Source: an uncultured Lachnoclostridium sp.
Lineage (GTDB): Bacteria > Bacillota > Clostridia > Lachnospirales > Lachnospiraceae
Length of the DNA: 64,000 nucleotides
Direction of reading: 5' to 3'
NCBI GenBank assembly: GCA_948330435.1
Contig: CAOJBY010000009.1
Location: forward strand, 65,366-129,365
Under the pieces are notes generated by a model that saw nothing but the letters and a program-made list of their open reading frames with translations, made no database searches and was not told where the DNA came from. Below, piece after piece: positions 16,106-24,999 of the stretch. Within the stretch, counting starts at the first letter, position 1; each line of letters starts with the position of its first letter. Position numbers and translations under genes: made by a program.

Positions 16106-18121
16106 TTAGATAGAACTTACATTCATATCCACATTTCCGCTTACACCGTCTACTCTGCCCTTAGAGGTATTCTGCCACATGTCATACCGTCCGGTGTAAC
16201 CGCATTTGCTGGCATAATGAGCCACCCATATGCGATAGCTTCCCGGGAACTGAGATACGTTTAAGTGGTCAGAGAACCAACTCTTGCTGGCATATACCAT
16301 AGGTGTATGGCCGGAGTTTGCTACCGTATTGCAAAACGCAATGGTAATTCGGGTACGATCTGACTTGGAGAGTCCATCTGCACGTCCCCGACCTCCATTG
16401 GCATACTCACTGTCAATGGCAATCGGCATATTGATTCCATATCTGTTCGCCAGCTTCACTGCCATACTTGCCTCTTCCACAGCCTCTGCCTCGTTAATAG
16501 CCTGACTAAAGAAGTAAACGCCCACACGCAGTCCTGCTGCTTTCGCTCCGCTGATATGAGATGCAAACATGGGGTCCTCAACCAGAACGCCGGATCCATA
16601 TCCACGGTATCCGCAGCGAATAATGGCAAAGTTGATACCCGCATTCTTTACTTTCTGCCAATTGATGCTCCTCTGGAACTTGGACACATCAATTCCAATG
16701 GTGCCGGAACGAACACCGGAACTGCTGAAGTTATACTGTATACCCTGGATTACCTGAGCACCCGTTACCTTGTTACCGTTCTTGTCAAAGTAGTAGGTGG
16801 CTCCATCAATAGTCTGCCAGCCTGTATACTTGTATGTACCACTTGCCTCCATAATCGGGGCACTTGTTGTGTCGTATTCAATCTTGGTTGGTTCTGTCGC
16901 CGTGCCTACCAAAGCTATGCCATGAGTCCTGTGCATTGCAATAGGCTGTTCACTTTGAGTACTTGGATCGCCTGGAACACTTGGTGCATTTGGATCAGGT
17001 TCTCCACACCTCGTACAAACTCCACTTTCTGTATCAAAGTCATGCCCCAGTGCCGGAATAGAACCTACAGCCCCACATGAGCATTTTCCCTGTCCTTCCG
17101 TTGTACAGGTAGGCTCTGTTGTTACTTCGCTGTTATAATCATGTGTATGATTTGCATCCAGTGCTCCACAAGCAGAACACTTTCCATTCACATAATTATG
17201 CTCCGTCTTGGGAATAGCCTCTGTCTTTGTCGCTTTACATTTGCTACAGGTAAACGTCTTTGTTCCTTCTTTTGTACATGTGGCTGCCGTTGTCACCTGA
17301 CCGGCATCATATTTGTGATCACAGGTCGTCTTAGCCCCACATCGATCGCAAATTCCATCCTTATTATCATCTTTATGATCCACCGCCGGCTCTCTGAGAA
17401 TCTTCTCATACATAGGTGTGCCGTACTTGTCGATCTTCTGTTTCATAACCTCTGTCTTTGTAGATTCCACAAATTCTACCGTATCTGTTAAAGACACCGC
17501 CGTGCCTGCACCGGCATTGCCATTGGTATTGGAGTCCTCTTTGGATACATTGATTTCACTTTCTTTCTTAATCTCATCACTGACATCCACAACCTTATAT
17601 TCCAGGTTCGCTTTTACTTCAGCCTTAATATCCTTAGGAGCAGCATAGCCGCCGGAAGACTTCATGGCAATGGTGCAGCTTCCTGGAGTCATATTTTTTA
17701 TGTAGATAATTCCATCCTTATCTTCATCCTTGTAGGTCTGTGTCTTCTTATTAGAATCTGTTACAGTAACTTCAAACTGTGTACCGGTGATTACCCTGTC
17801 ATTCTTCTGGTTAACAATCTTTACTTTCAGATCCTTATCCATAGAGGTGGCTTTCAGAACTACCGGAATCTCCTTTGCATCCACAGTAGCAGCCTGGGTA
17901 TTATCCCCATCCAATCTGGTAAGTTCCGCCATATAAGACTTGTTCATGGCAAGTCCTATCACATTGGCCTCCTCTTCCACCGGCTGTGACTCCGTATCCA
18001 TTCCCAGATCCGTTACCGCAGGAATCATGTCATCTGTTACTTTCGGCCGAATGCAGCCGCTGAGCATAGACGCCGTCAGAGCAATCGAAAGACTGAGCGC
18101 CCAAAATCTTTTTCCCTTCAT
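16106..18121 (-). CDS. GH25 lysozyme lipoprotein with CxxC repeats
   Basis: A surface-anchored muramidase of 671 residues. The ATG at 18121 is preceded by GAGGAG. A lipoprotein signal ends at LTASMLSGC. Next come a pre-albumin or Ig-like stretch (about 65-175), then four to five short Cys modules such as GICDRCGA, FTCSKCKA, GKCSACGA and GVCTRCGE (about 240-360), and one choline/glucan-binding-type repeat (TGWQTIDGATYYFDKNGN). The C-terminal 200 residues are the GH25 barrel: GIDVSKFQRSINW, catalytic IAIDSEYA (Asp and Glu), and DGVSGNVDMNV at the end. It should cleave peptidoglycan outside the membrane. The Cys modules may bind metal or form disulfides. Confidence 0.9.
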   Translation of the reverse strand: MKGKRFWALSLSIALTASMLSGCIRPKVTDDMIPAVTDLGMDTESQPVEEEANVIGLAMNKSYMAELTRLDGDNTQAATVDAKEIPVVLKATSMDKDLKVKIVNQKNDRVITGTQFEVTVTDSNKKTQTYKDEDKDGIIYIKNMTPGSCTIAMKSSGGYAAPKDIKAEVKANLEYKVVDVSDEIKKESEINVSKEDSNTNGNAGAGTAVSLTDTVEFVESTKTEVMKQKIDKYGTPMYEKILREPAVDHKDDNKDGICDRCGAKTTCDHKYDAGQVTTAATCTKEGTKTFTCSKCKATKTEAIPKTEHNYVNGKCSACGALDANHTHDYNSEVTTEPTCTTEGQGKCSCGAVGSIPALGHDFDTESGVCTRCGEPDPNAPSVPGDPSTQSEQPIAMHRTHGIALVGTATEPTKIEYDTTSAPIMEASGTYKYTGWQTIDGATYYFDKNGNKVTGAQVIQGIQYNFSSSGVRSGTIGIDVSKFQRSINWQKVKNAGINFAIIRCGYRGYGSGVLVEDPMFASHISGAKAAGLRVGVYFFSQAINEAEAVEEASMAVKLANRYGINMPIAIDSEYANGGRGRADGLSKSDRTRITIAFCNTVANSGHTPMVYASKSWFSDHLNVSQFPGSYRIWVAHYASKCGYTGRYDMWQNTSKGRVDGVSGNVDMNVSSI

Positions 18122-18186
18122 TCTTCTTCTCCTCATTTGCTTCCTTGCATACCCCACAAGTATAAATTTTCTCAATGGTAGTTTTT

Positions 18187-18215
18187 AGTATAACATCCTT
18201 TTTTTTAATTTTCAA
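18187..18215 (-). promoter_or_regulatory. Promoter of the GH25 lysozyme gene
   Basis: TTGAAA (18210-18215) and TATACT (18187-18192) on the minus strand with 17 bp between. Confidence 0.65.
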
Positions 18216-18238
18216 CCGTTTACATAAAAATTTTGTAA

Positions 18239-18276
18239 CAAAAAAATGGGATATTTGCTAGGATATCCCATTTTTC
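18239..18276 (-). terminator. Terminator of the parvulin-like lipoprotein genes
   Basis: Minus-strand stem ATGGGATAT with ATATCCCAT (18246-18254 with 18263-18271) followed by a seven-base T-run. Confidence 0.8.
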
Positions 18277-18369
18277 TAATAATTTATTTGCTATTTGCTT
18301 AATATTTCCTTAATTTTTTTGTAACATCTCTGAGGGAACCACGATATCCCCATATCTGTCAGTCCGCCT

Positions 18370-19398
18370 TTACTGTTCCACCTTTAATGTAAAGGTCTGA
18401 TCAAAGGTCAGCTTCGCCATTACTGCATCTACAGTCGTAAACGTATGTGCATCCTTAAGTTCCTGGCACTTCTCATCATAAAGTGTATTTTTGCGTTCCT
18501 GAACAATAGCTTCTTTTCGGCTATCCGTTGCTTCCCTGTCGAAAGTGCTGACCATCTGTACAGCATAATAGCCACTCTCCACCTCAATAAGTTCCGCAAA
18601 CTCCCCATCCTTCAAAAGGTCCGCCGCTTCACGCACGGCTTCAGCTGGGGAACTGCTGTCCGTCCCATAGGTAGTAGTATTGACTGTAATATTTTCTTTT
18701 TCCTCCGCCGCAGCATTCAAGTCGCCTTTCTCCTTAGCCGCATCCAGCACTGCCTGAAGCTCCGCCTTCTTTTCTGCCTTTTCCTCCTCCGTCAGTTCAA
18801 TCGCATTCCCCTCATCGTCAGTTTCTGTTCCAGTAGTGGAAATAAATGCATAAGAGATGCGTTTCTGTGCCGCTTCTTCATCCGAAACCCCTGTATCCAC
18901 ATCTGTTGTCAGAGCATCATACATCTTATTCTGCAATGTCAAAAGAGTTAAAAGGTGCTCCACATCTGTCTGTTCTGCACCAACCGCTTTCTTAAACTGA
19001 GGGGTATTGTTATCCAGAAACGTCTTTGCTGCCTCAGTAATGGCTCCCTTTTCCTCCTCTGTCAGCGTTACCCCGTAATTGGGAGCCTCTGCTTCCAGAA
19101 CATACAAAAGATTAAATTCCTCCATCTGGCTTCTCTTAGCCGTGTCACCATAAACTTCTCCGGTATCCGGCATCTCCTGCTGGTAAATGCCTCCGCCAAG
19201 CATACTTCCATAATAGGTCTCCATCTGAGCCTGCTGATAGCGCAGCATAAGGCTAAACTCTCCCAGTCTTATATTCTTAGTCTCATCCAGAACCGCAATG
19301 GTCTCTGAAGCATTCAGCTTACTTCCGGCACAACCCGTCATTACGAAAGCCATTGCAAATACCAGAGATAAGATTGTCATCATTCTCTTTTTCATCAT
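18370..19398 (-). CDS. SurA/PrsA-like lipoprotein, degenerate parvulin
   Basis: A 342-residue extracytoplasmic lipoprotein with signal MAFVMTGC. The N-terminal half is helical and SurA-like, with TLTEEEKGAITEAAKTFLDN. The C-terminal half resembles a parvulin peptidyl-prolyl isomerase, ending in the typical LLKDGEFAELIEVESGYYAV strand-turn. The classic parvulin start (ASHIL) is only loosely kept as ISYAFIS, so isomerase activity is uncertain and a folding-chaperone role is equally possible. It is a tandem paralogue of the next gene upstream, sharing the order of segments. A good promoter at 19470-19498 suggests it can be transcribed separately. Confidence 0.8.
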   Translation of the reverse strand: MMKKRMMTILSLVFAMAFVMTGCAGSKLNASETIAVLDETKNIRLGEFSLMLRYQQAQMETYYGSMLGGGIYQQEMPDTGEVYGDTAKRSQMEEFNLLYVLEAEAPNYGVTLTEEEKGAITEAAKTFLDNNTPQFKKAVGAEQTDVEHLLTLLTLQNKMYDALTTDVDTGVSDEEAAQKRISYAFISTTGTETDDEGNAIELTEEEKAEKKAELQAVLDAAKEKGDLNAAAEEKENITVNTTTYGTDSSSPAEAVREAADLLKDGEFAELIEVESGYYAVQMVSTFDREATDSRKEAIVQERKNTLYDEKCQELKDAHTFTTVDAVMAKLTFDQTFTLKVEQ

Positions 19399-19469
19399 TT
19401 TGTCTACCTTTCTATTTGCCCGAAGCCCATGATTGGCTTCTATCAGGCTCCTCTCTTTATTCCTTGTCC

Positions 19470-19498
19470 ATTATAATCTGTTTTTCTTCCATAGGCAA
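19470..19498 (-). promoter_or_regulatory. Internal promoter before the downstream parvulin-like gene
   Basis: TTGCCT (19493-19498), 17 bp, TATAAT (19470-19475) on the minus strand. Confidence 0.6.
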
Positions 19499-19534
19499 GG
19501 GTTCTTTTCGCAAAACTTCATGAATCACAATATA

Positions 19535-20554
19535 TTACTTTGTGAGTACCTCCTCTACCCGAACCGTATCCCAGACTTCTTCTTGAATCTCAAGAACTGT
19601 CTCCTCTTTCCATTTCTCAATCATTTCCTCACAGTAGTCCTCTCTGGCAAGAAACTTAAGTTCCTCTTCTCGTTCCCGGGTTTCTTTCTCATCGTACTCG
19701 GACACTCTCTGCACAATGTAATACCCCTCCTGAGTCTCAATTACGTCGGACACGCCGCCCGTCACCATCTCCCGGGCCGTCCGGGCCACCAGTTCGTGGG
19801 CACCTCCATCCGTATAGTCATTAAAATAAACATCAATCACCGTATGCGAAGTCTCTGCTCCTGCTGCCGTAATATCCCCCAAGGCTTTGGCCCGGGCAGC
19901 AAATGCATTTGCTGCCTCCCGTATCTTGTCAAGTTCCTCTTGTGTAAAAGGTGTCTGATTTCCTTCCGCATCAAAGGTTCCCGTTGTAGCAAAGAGACAA
20001 TAGGTCATCTTTCCCACCCTTGCCTTACTCTCGTCTATTTCCGGTTCATATTCCTCTTTAAGAACCCTGGCCGTCTTTGCTGCCTGTTCATTATACAAAA
20101 GAAACTGCTCTACGGTCTCTTTTGTGGCCCCCGCCGCCTCAAGTACGGCCGGTGTATTATCCTCCATAAAAGCTTTCGCCCTTGCCGCCACGGCTGCTCT
20201 TTCTTCTCTGGTAAGCTCTGCCCCGAAGTCCTCTGTATGTGCACACAGGAGATGAATCTCTGTGAGCGTGCTCATCACCTCTATCTTAAGGGCTTCCTCC
20301 AGGGTTTTGGCCTTTCCCTCTCCTTCCCCAAATTCTGGCTCTTTCTGCCACATGTCTTCTCCATAGGAATCAAAGTAGGCCAATTCCCACTGCTCCTGAA
20401 GCATCCGCATGTAGAATACAGCTTCTTCCAAAGTAATAATCTCTGTCCCCAATGTTGCTACTGTTGTTCCTGGCTTTTCACCCTTGCTGCATCCGGCACA
20501 CAAAGCAGCCAGCAATAGAACTGCAAGCAGTTTCAAAAAGCCTTTTTTTCTCAT
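19535..20554 (-). CDS. SurA/PrsA-like lipoprotein coupled to mfd
   Basis: A 339-residue lipoprotein (signal LLLAALCAGC) with a SurA-like N-terminal helical region (LTREERAAVAARAKAFMEDN) and a parvulin-like C-terminal part ending VSDVIETQEGYYIVQRVSEY. The start codon overlaps the mfd stop (ATGA), so it is translated with mfd. Related proteins help secreted proteins fold at the membrane-wall interface. It shares an architecture with the gene just downstream and probably arose by tandem duplication. Isomerase activity is not assured because the rotamase core is divergent. Confidence 0.8.
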   Translation of the reverse strand: MRKKGFLKLLAVLLLAALCAGCSKGEKPGTTVATLGTEIITLEEAVFYMRMLQEQWELAYFDSYGEDMWQKEPEFGEGEGKAKTLEEALKIEVMSTLTEIHLLCAHTEDFGAELTREERAAVAARAKAFMEDNTPAVLEAAGATKETVEQFLLYNEQAAKTARVLKEEYEPEIDESKARVGKMTYCLFATTGTFDAEGNQTPFTQEELDKIREAANAFAARAKALGDITAAGAETSHTVIDVYFNDYTDGGAHELVARTAREMVTGGVSDVIETQEGYYIVQRVSEYDEKETREREEELKFLAREDYCEEMIEKWKEETVLEIQEEVWDTVRVEEVLTK

Positions 20555-23500
20555 TTGTTCTGTTCCTCCCTCAAGATCTGCATCCTGTCTAATATGTTCC
20601 TCACAAGTTCCATCACATTCTCTTCCTCACGGCTGTTTTTCACTCTTCGGTATAAAAAGCTGGGCTTTTCTCCTGTCAGCAGCCGCATACGGCCACCAAA
20701 GGATCCAATAAATGCCGGAAACTCTGCGGGATCAAGTCTGGCCTTTTCATATAAGTATAAACGAATTTCCTCCGGACGTTCCACAATTTCTTTTACATAA
20801 ACCCTGTGAGCCTTTATCTTCAAATCTGCCACTGCAAGGAGATTCATCACTGATTTTGGCGGCTCGCCAAACCGATCCAGAAGTTCCTCCAACATATCTT
20901 CACACTCCTCTTCTGATTCAAGGATGGCAATCCTCTTATAGATATCCAGCTTCTGGCTTTCACTGGGAATATAGCTGTCCGATATATAAGCATCCAGTTC
21001 TATGTCCACCATAGTCTGGAATTCCTCCTCCGTAGTATTGATTCCTTTTTGCTTTTTCACCGCCTCATTCAGCATCTTACAGTACAGATCATAACCAACT
21101 GCCTGCATATGCCCATGCTGCTGGGCTCCCAAAAGATTCCCGGCTCCCCGTATCTCCAAATCCCGCATGGCAATCTTAAAACCGCTTCCAAGTTCCGTAA
21201 ATTCCCGAATTGCACCCAATCGTTTCTCAGCCACTTCTTTTAGCATTTTATTTCGACGATACATAAGAAAAGCATAGGCTGTCCGGTTGGATCGGCCTAC
21301 CCGCCCCCGAAGCTGGTAGAGCTGGGACAGACCCATGTTATCTGCGTCATGAATAATCATGGTATTTACGTTGGAGATATCAAGCCCCGTCTCAATAATC
21401 GTAGTAGATACCAGTACGTCAATGTCCCCGGCAATAAAATCATACATGATCCGTTCCAGTTCCTGCTCCTTCATCTGTCCATGAGCAAAAACAATATTGG
21501 CATCCGGAACAAGCCTGGAGAGTTGAGTTGTCATTTCCGCAATGGTGTTTACCCGGTTATATACATAATAGACCTGTCCGCCTCTTGAAAGTTCCCGACT
21601 AATAGCTGCCCGAACCATCTCCTCATCATATTCCATCACATAAGTCTGAATTGGCATCCGATCTTGAGGAGCCTCCTCTAAGACACTCATATCCCGTATT
21701 CCAATCAGGCTCATGTGAAGGGTTCTGGGAATAGGCGTTGCTGTCAAAGTCATTACATCTACATTTTCTTTCAGCTTCTTGATCTTTTCCTTGTGGGCCA
21801 CACCAAAACGCTGCTCTTCATCTATAATCAGAAGCCCCAGATCCCGAAATGCCACATCTGAAGACAATACCCTGTGAGTTCCAATTACAATGTCCACCAT
21901 GCCCTTTTTCAGATCGACAATGGTTTTCTTCTGCTCTGTAGCAGTCCGAAACCGGGACAGCATATCTACCCGCACCGGAAACTCTTTCATTCGCTGAATA
22001 AAAGTATTGTAATGTTGCTGGGCCAAAATGGTGGTAGGCACCAGATAGACCACTTGCTTATTCTCCTGAACCGCTTTAAAAGCGGCCCGAATAGCAATCT
22101 CCGTCTTCCCATATCCCACATCGCCGCAGATCAGACGGTCCATGATTCGACTGCTTTCCATATCCCGTTTTACGGCTTCAATGGCAAGCTGCTGGTCCTC
22201 CGTCTCCTCAAAAGGAAACAGTTCTTCGAACTCTTTCTGCCAGACCGTATCCGGACCATATACATATCCGTCTTTCTCCTGACGGACTGCATAAAGCTCC
22301 ACCAAATCTCTGGCAATCTCCTGAACTGCTCCCCGAACCCTGGTCTTGGTTTTTACCCACTCACTCCCCCCAAGCCTGTTAAGCTTGGGTTTCTTTGCAT
22401 CAGAACCGGCATATTTTTGGATCATCTCCAACTGGGTAGCCAGAATATAGAGGTTCCCCCCTTTGGCATACTCAATTTTAATATAGTCTTTCATGATCTT
22501 GTCTACTTCCACTTTCTCAATGCCTCGATAGATCCCAAGACCATGATTCTCATGAACCACATAGTCACCAATACTAAGTTCCGAAAAACTCTGAATTTTC
22601 TGCCCTTCATAAGTTTTATGGTGCTTCCGCTTTTTCTTTTCCTTGCCGAAAATATCCGTTTCAGAGATCACGGCAAATTTCACCATAGGATATTCATAGC
22701 CTCTGTGAACACTGCCATGAACCACCATAATCTCTGTTTCCTGAACACTGCGGTTTGGATCCTCTGAATAAAAGCTGTTTAGTTCTTCTGCCTGGAGATC
22801 CTCTGCCAAGCGTCTGGCTCTGGTTCCGGAGGCACACATAAGCACCACCGCATATTTCTCCCTTTTCCACCGCTTCAAATCTTTTAGGAGAAGTTCGAAG
22901 CTATTATTGTAGGGATTAACAGATCTTGCATCAATCTGGTATCTGCCCGTTATCTCCCATGTAGGAGATTTCTGTTCCAGCATACATAAGGCCACACAAT
23001 TCTTTCCATTCAGCCGAGCCGTTATTTCCGCCGTACTATAGAGAAGTCGGGCTTCCTCCGGAAGAGTCTCGCCCTTTTCCGCCCGATTCGCCAGACTTTC
23101 TCTGAATTCCATCTCTACTGCATTACCCTTTTCCACCAGCCTTGCAGGTTCATCCAGAAAAAATACGCTTTCTTCCAGTGGAAAATACTCCAAAAAGCTT
23201 ACGGCTTTCTCGTCTTTCTCCGGTATCAGTTCAGCCGCCGGATAAATCACTATTTCACTCAAATTTTCAATAGAACGCTGGCTCTCCACATCAAAACTAC
23301 GTATAGAATCTATTTCCTCGTCCCACAGCTCAATTCGCCAGGGATTCTCCTCTGTAAGGCTGTAGATATCTACAATCCCTCCCCTGACGGCAAATTGCCC
23401 CGGTGCATCTACCTGTCCCGTTCGCTCATATCCCAAACGAACCAGTCGCTCGCATAAGGCCTCCATCTGAACCAGGCTTTCCGTTCCAATGCAAAGCAAT

Positions 23501-23904
23501 TCCTCTCTCATCTGCTTAAGAGGCTTTAACCGATCCATACAGCCATCAAAAGTAGTAATCACCGTAAGCCGTTCCTGGCTAAGCAAAGCCTCCAAAGCCC
23601 GAATACGCTGCTGAACCAGAAGATTTCCCTGAATATCCGCATGAAAAAAGAGGAAATCCTTTGCCTGATAGAGAATTGCCCCACGGTCAAAATACCGGCA
23701 GTCCTCATAGATCTCCTTCGCTCTCTGTTCACTATAGGTCAGAATTATCCGAAAGGAAAAATCTGCCCCCAATCCACAGGCTATATGAACTTTCTGAGAG
23801 TCAATGCAGCCCGATAGCTGCAATACCCCCCGATTCTTCCTTAGCTTCCCATGAATTTCTTCGTATGCACTTAACTTTTTTAACGGTTCCAGAAAGGCTT
23901 TCAT
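20551..23904 (-). CDS. mfd: Transcription-repair coupling factor
   Basis: A 1117-residue ATPase that removes stalled RNA polymerase at DNA lesions and recruits UvrA. The N-terminal UvrB-like region occupies about 1-350, then the CarD-type polymerase-interaction domain (SIGDYVVHENHGLGIYRG, near 455). The RecG-like motor has Walker A GDVGYGKTEIAIRAA, the DEEQ box in LLIIDEEQRFGV, motif III TLTATPIPRTLHMS and motif VI QLRGRVGRS. The C-terminal TRCF domain is present, so the protein is full length. Start and stop overlap the neighbouring pth and lipoprotein genes by four bases each, giving a tightly coupled pth-mfd-lipoprotein unit, the arrangement common in Firmicutes. Confidence 0.97.
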   Translation of the reverse strand: MKAFLEPLKKLSAYEEIHGKLRKNRGVLQLSGCIDSQKVHIACGLGADFSFRIILTYSEQRAKEIYEDCRYFDRGAILYQAKDFLFFHADIQGNLLVQQRIRALEALLSQERLTVITTFDGCMDRLKPLKQMREELLCIGTESLVQMEALCERLVRLGYERTGQVDAPGQFAVRGGIVDIYSLTEENPWRIELWDEEIDSIRSFDVESQRSIENLSEIVIYPAAELIPEKDEKAVSFLEYFPLEESVFFLDEPARLVEKGNAVEMEFRESLANRAEKGETLPEEARLLYSTAEITARLNGKNCVALCMLEQKSPTWEITGRYQIDARSVNPYNNSFELLLKDLKRWKREKYAVVLMCASGTRARRLAEDLQAEELNSFYSEDPNRSVQETEIMVVHGSVHRGYEYPMVKFAVISETDIFGKEKKKRKHHKTYEGQKIQSFSELSIGDYVVHENHGLGIYRGIEKVEVDKIMKDYIKIEYAKGGNLYILATQLEMIQKYAGSDAKKPKLNRLGGSEWVKTKTRVRGAVQEIARDLVELYAVRQEKDGYVYGPDTVWQKEFEELFPFEETEDQQLAIEAVKRDMESSRIMDRLICGDVGYGKTEIAIRAAFKAVQENKQVVYLVPTTILAQQHYNTFIQRMKEFPVRVDMLSRFRTATEQKKTIVDLKKGMVDIVIGTHRVLSSDVAFRDLGLLIIDEEQRFGVAHKEKIKKLKENVDVMTLTATPIPRTLHMSLIGIRDMSVLEEAPQDRMPIQTYVMEYDEEMVRAAISRELSRGGQVYYVYNRVNTIAEMTTQLSRLVPDANIVFAHGQMKEQELERIMYDFIAGDIDVLVSTTIIETGLDISNVNTMIIHDADNMGLSQLYQLRGRVGRSNRTAYAFLMYRRNKMLKEVAEKRLGAIREFTELGSGFKIAMRDLEIRGAGNLLGAQQHGHMQAVGYDLYCKMLNEAVKKQKGINTTEEEFQTMVDIELDAYISDSYIPSESQKLDIYKRIAILESEEECEDMLEELLDRFGEPPKSVMNLLAVADLKIKAHRVYVKEIVERPEEIRLYLYEKARLDPAEFPAFIGSFGGRMRLLTGEKPSFLYRRVKNSREEENVMELVRNILDRMQILREEQNK

Positions 23905-24479
23905 TCTTTTACAACCTTTTTATTATACTGATTCATGGCAGCATCCACCTGCCCCTGCACCATCATTTTCACCGCATCAGCACCATTGCGGACCGCTTCC
24001 TCTACAAGTTCCCGTTCCTCAGTCGAAAAATGGCTCAACACATGATCCGCCAGTTCCCATCCCTCCGGCTTTGCACCTACACCTACCCGAATCCGCAGAA
24101 ACTCCTGAGTTCCCAGATGGGCAATAATATCTTTCATTCCATTATGCCCGCCAGCACTTCCTTTCTTACGAATTCGTAAATTCCCCGGTGCCAGATCGAT
24201 GTCATCATAAATCACAATCAACTCATCTTCCGTATCCGCTTTATAAAAGTCCACGGCCTCCCCCACACTATTTCCGCTGAGATTCATAAAAGTCTGAGGT
24301 TTAAGAAGCAGGACTTTCGTCCCCTCTATGAGCCCCATACCACAGATGCCCTTAAACTTTGCCATATTCATACTAATATTATATTGTTTTGCCAAAAAGT
24401 CAATTACATCAAATCCAATATTATGCCGTGTATGCTCATATTTTTTCGTAGGATTCCCCAAGCCTGCAACAATATACAT
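23901..24479 (-). CDS. pth: Peptidyl-tRNA hydrolase
   Basis: Releases peptides from prematurely dropped peptidyl-tRNA in the cytoplasm. The product is 192 residues from the ATG at 24479, which follows TAGGAG and yields the family start MYIVAGLGNPTKKYEHTRHN, including the catalytic His in TRHNIGFD. Other motifs are PQTFMNLSG and the AGGHNGMKDI segment. The frame is open upstream, but those codons do not match the family. It overlaps mfd by ATGA. Confidence 0.95.
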   Translation of the reverse strand: MYIVAGLGNPTKKYEHTRHNIGFDVIDFLAKQYNISMNMAKFKGICGMGLIEGTKVLLLKPQTFMNLSGNSVGEAVDFYKADTEDELIVIYDDIDLAPGNLRIRKKGSAGGHNGMKDIIAHLGTQEFLRIRVGVGAKPEGWELADHVLSHFSTEERELVEEAVRNGADAVKMMVQGQVDAAMNQYNKKVVKE

Positions 24480-24536
24480 AGCAACTCCTATTCCAATATA
24501 AGGGGCCGTCTCCAGCCCAAAATTCATTTCCACCTT

Positions 24537-24565
24537 ATACTACAAGAGATTCCTCAATTTTGCAA
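24537..24565 (-). promoter_or_regulatory. Promoter of pth-mfd
   Basis: TTGCAA (24560-24565), 17 bp, TAGTAT (24537-24542) on the minus strand, directly downstream of the spoVG terminator. Confidence 0.65.
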
Positions 24566-24603
24566 GACAAAAACAGAGATGCCGCTGTCAAAGCGGCATC
24601 TCT
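24566..24603 (-). terminator. Terminator of spoVG
   Basis: Perfect 12-bp stem AGAGATGCCGCT with AGCGGCATCTCT (24575-24586 with 24592-24603), followed by GTTTTTGTCTT on the minus strand. Confidence 0.85.
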
Positions 24604-24646
24604 TCTCTCACTGATTCCTCATAACATAACGATCTGTAAATCCCCG

Positions 24647-24922
24647 TCAGGCTTCCTCTGATGCTTCTAACAATGCTGCTTGGTACTTTTCCAGAATAAT
24701 TTTCTGGATCTGATCACGGGTCCCGGAATTGATGGGGTGGGCAATATCCCGATACTCTCCATCGGCTGCCTTTCTGCTGGGCATTGCGATAAACAATCCT
24801 TTCTCCCCTTCAATTACCTTGATGTCATGTACTACGAACTCGTCTTCAATGGTAATTGACACAACGGCCTTCATCTTTCCTTCCTTTGTGACTTTCCGTA
24901 CGCGTACATCTGTGATCTGCAT
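24647..24922 (-). CDS. spoVG: Septation/sporulation regulator SpoVG
   Basis: A 91-residue DNA/RNA-binding regulator, near the usual 85-97 residues. Recognised by MQITDVRVRKVTKEGKMKAV, GLFIAMPSRK and FRDIAHPI-type text (EYRDIAHPINSGTRDQIQ). In Bacillus it affects septum formation and sporulation, and in other Firmicutes it binds nucleic acids widely. It stands between glgD and pth and ends at a strong terminator. No clear sigma-H promoter is visible in the 77 bp upstream, so it may share the glgC-glgD transcript. Confidence 0.95.
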   Translation of the reverse strand: MQITDVRVRKVTKEGKMKAVVSITIEDEFVVHDIKVIEGEKGLFIAMPSRKAADGEYRDIAHPINSGTRDQIQKIILEKYQAALLEASEEA

Positions 24923-24999
24923 CTCTTTTGTTTCCTCCTTTTTCCAAAGGCAATGAATCTACTTGTAACCTAATTGCTTAGAACTAAATATTCTACATA

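Noticed and set aside
21874..22767. A 297-codon plus-strand open frame inside mfd
   Set aside because: Fully antisense to conserved helicase motifs and without a plausible start signal.
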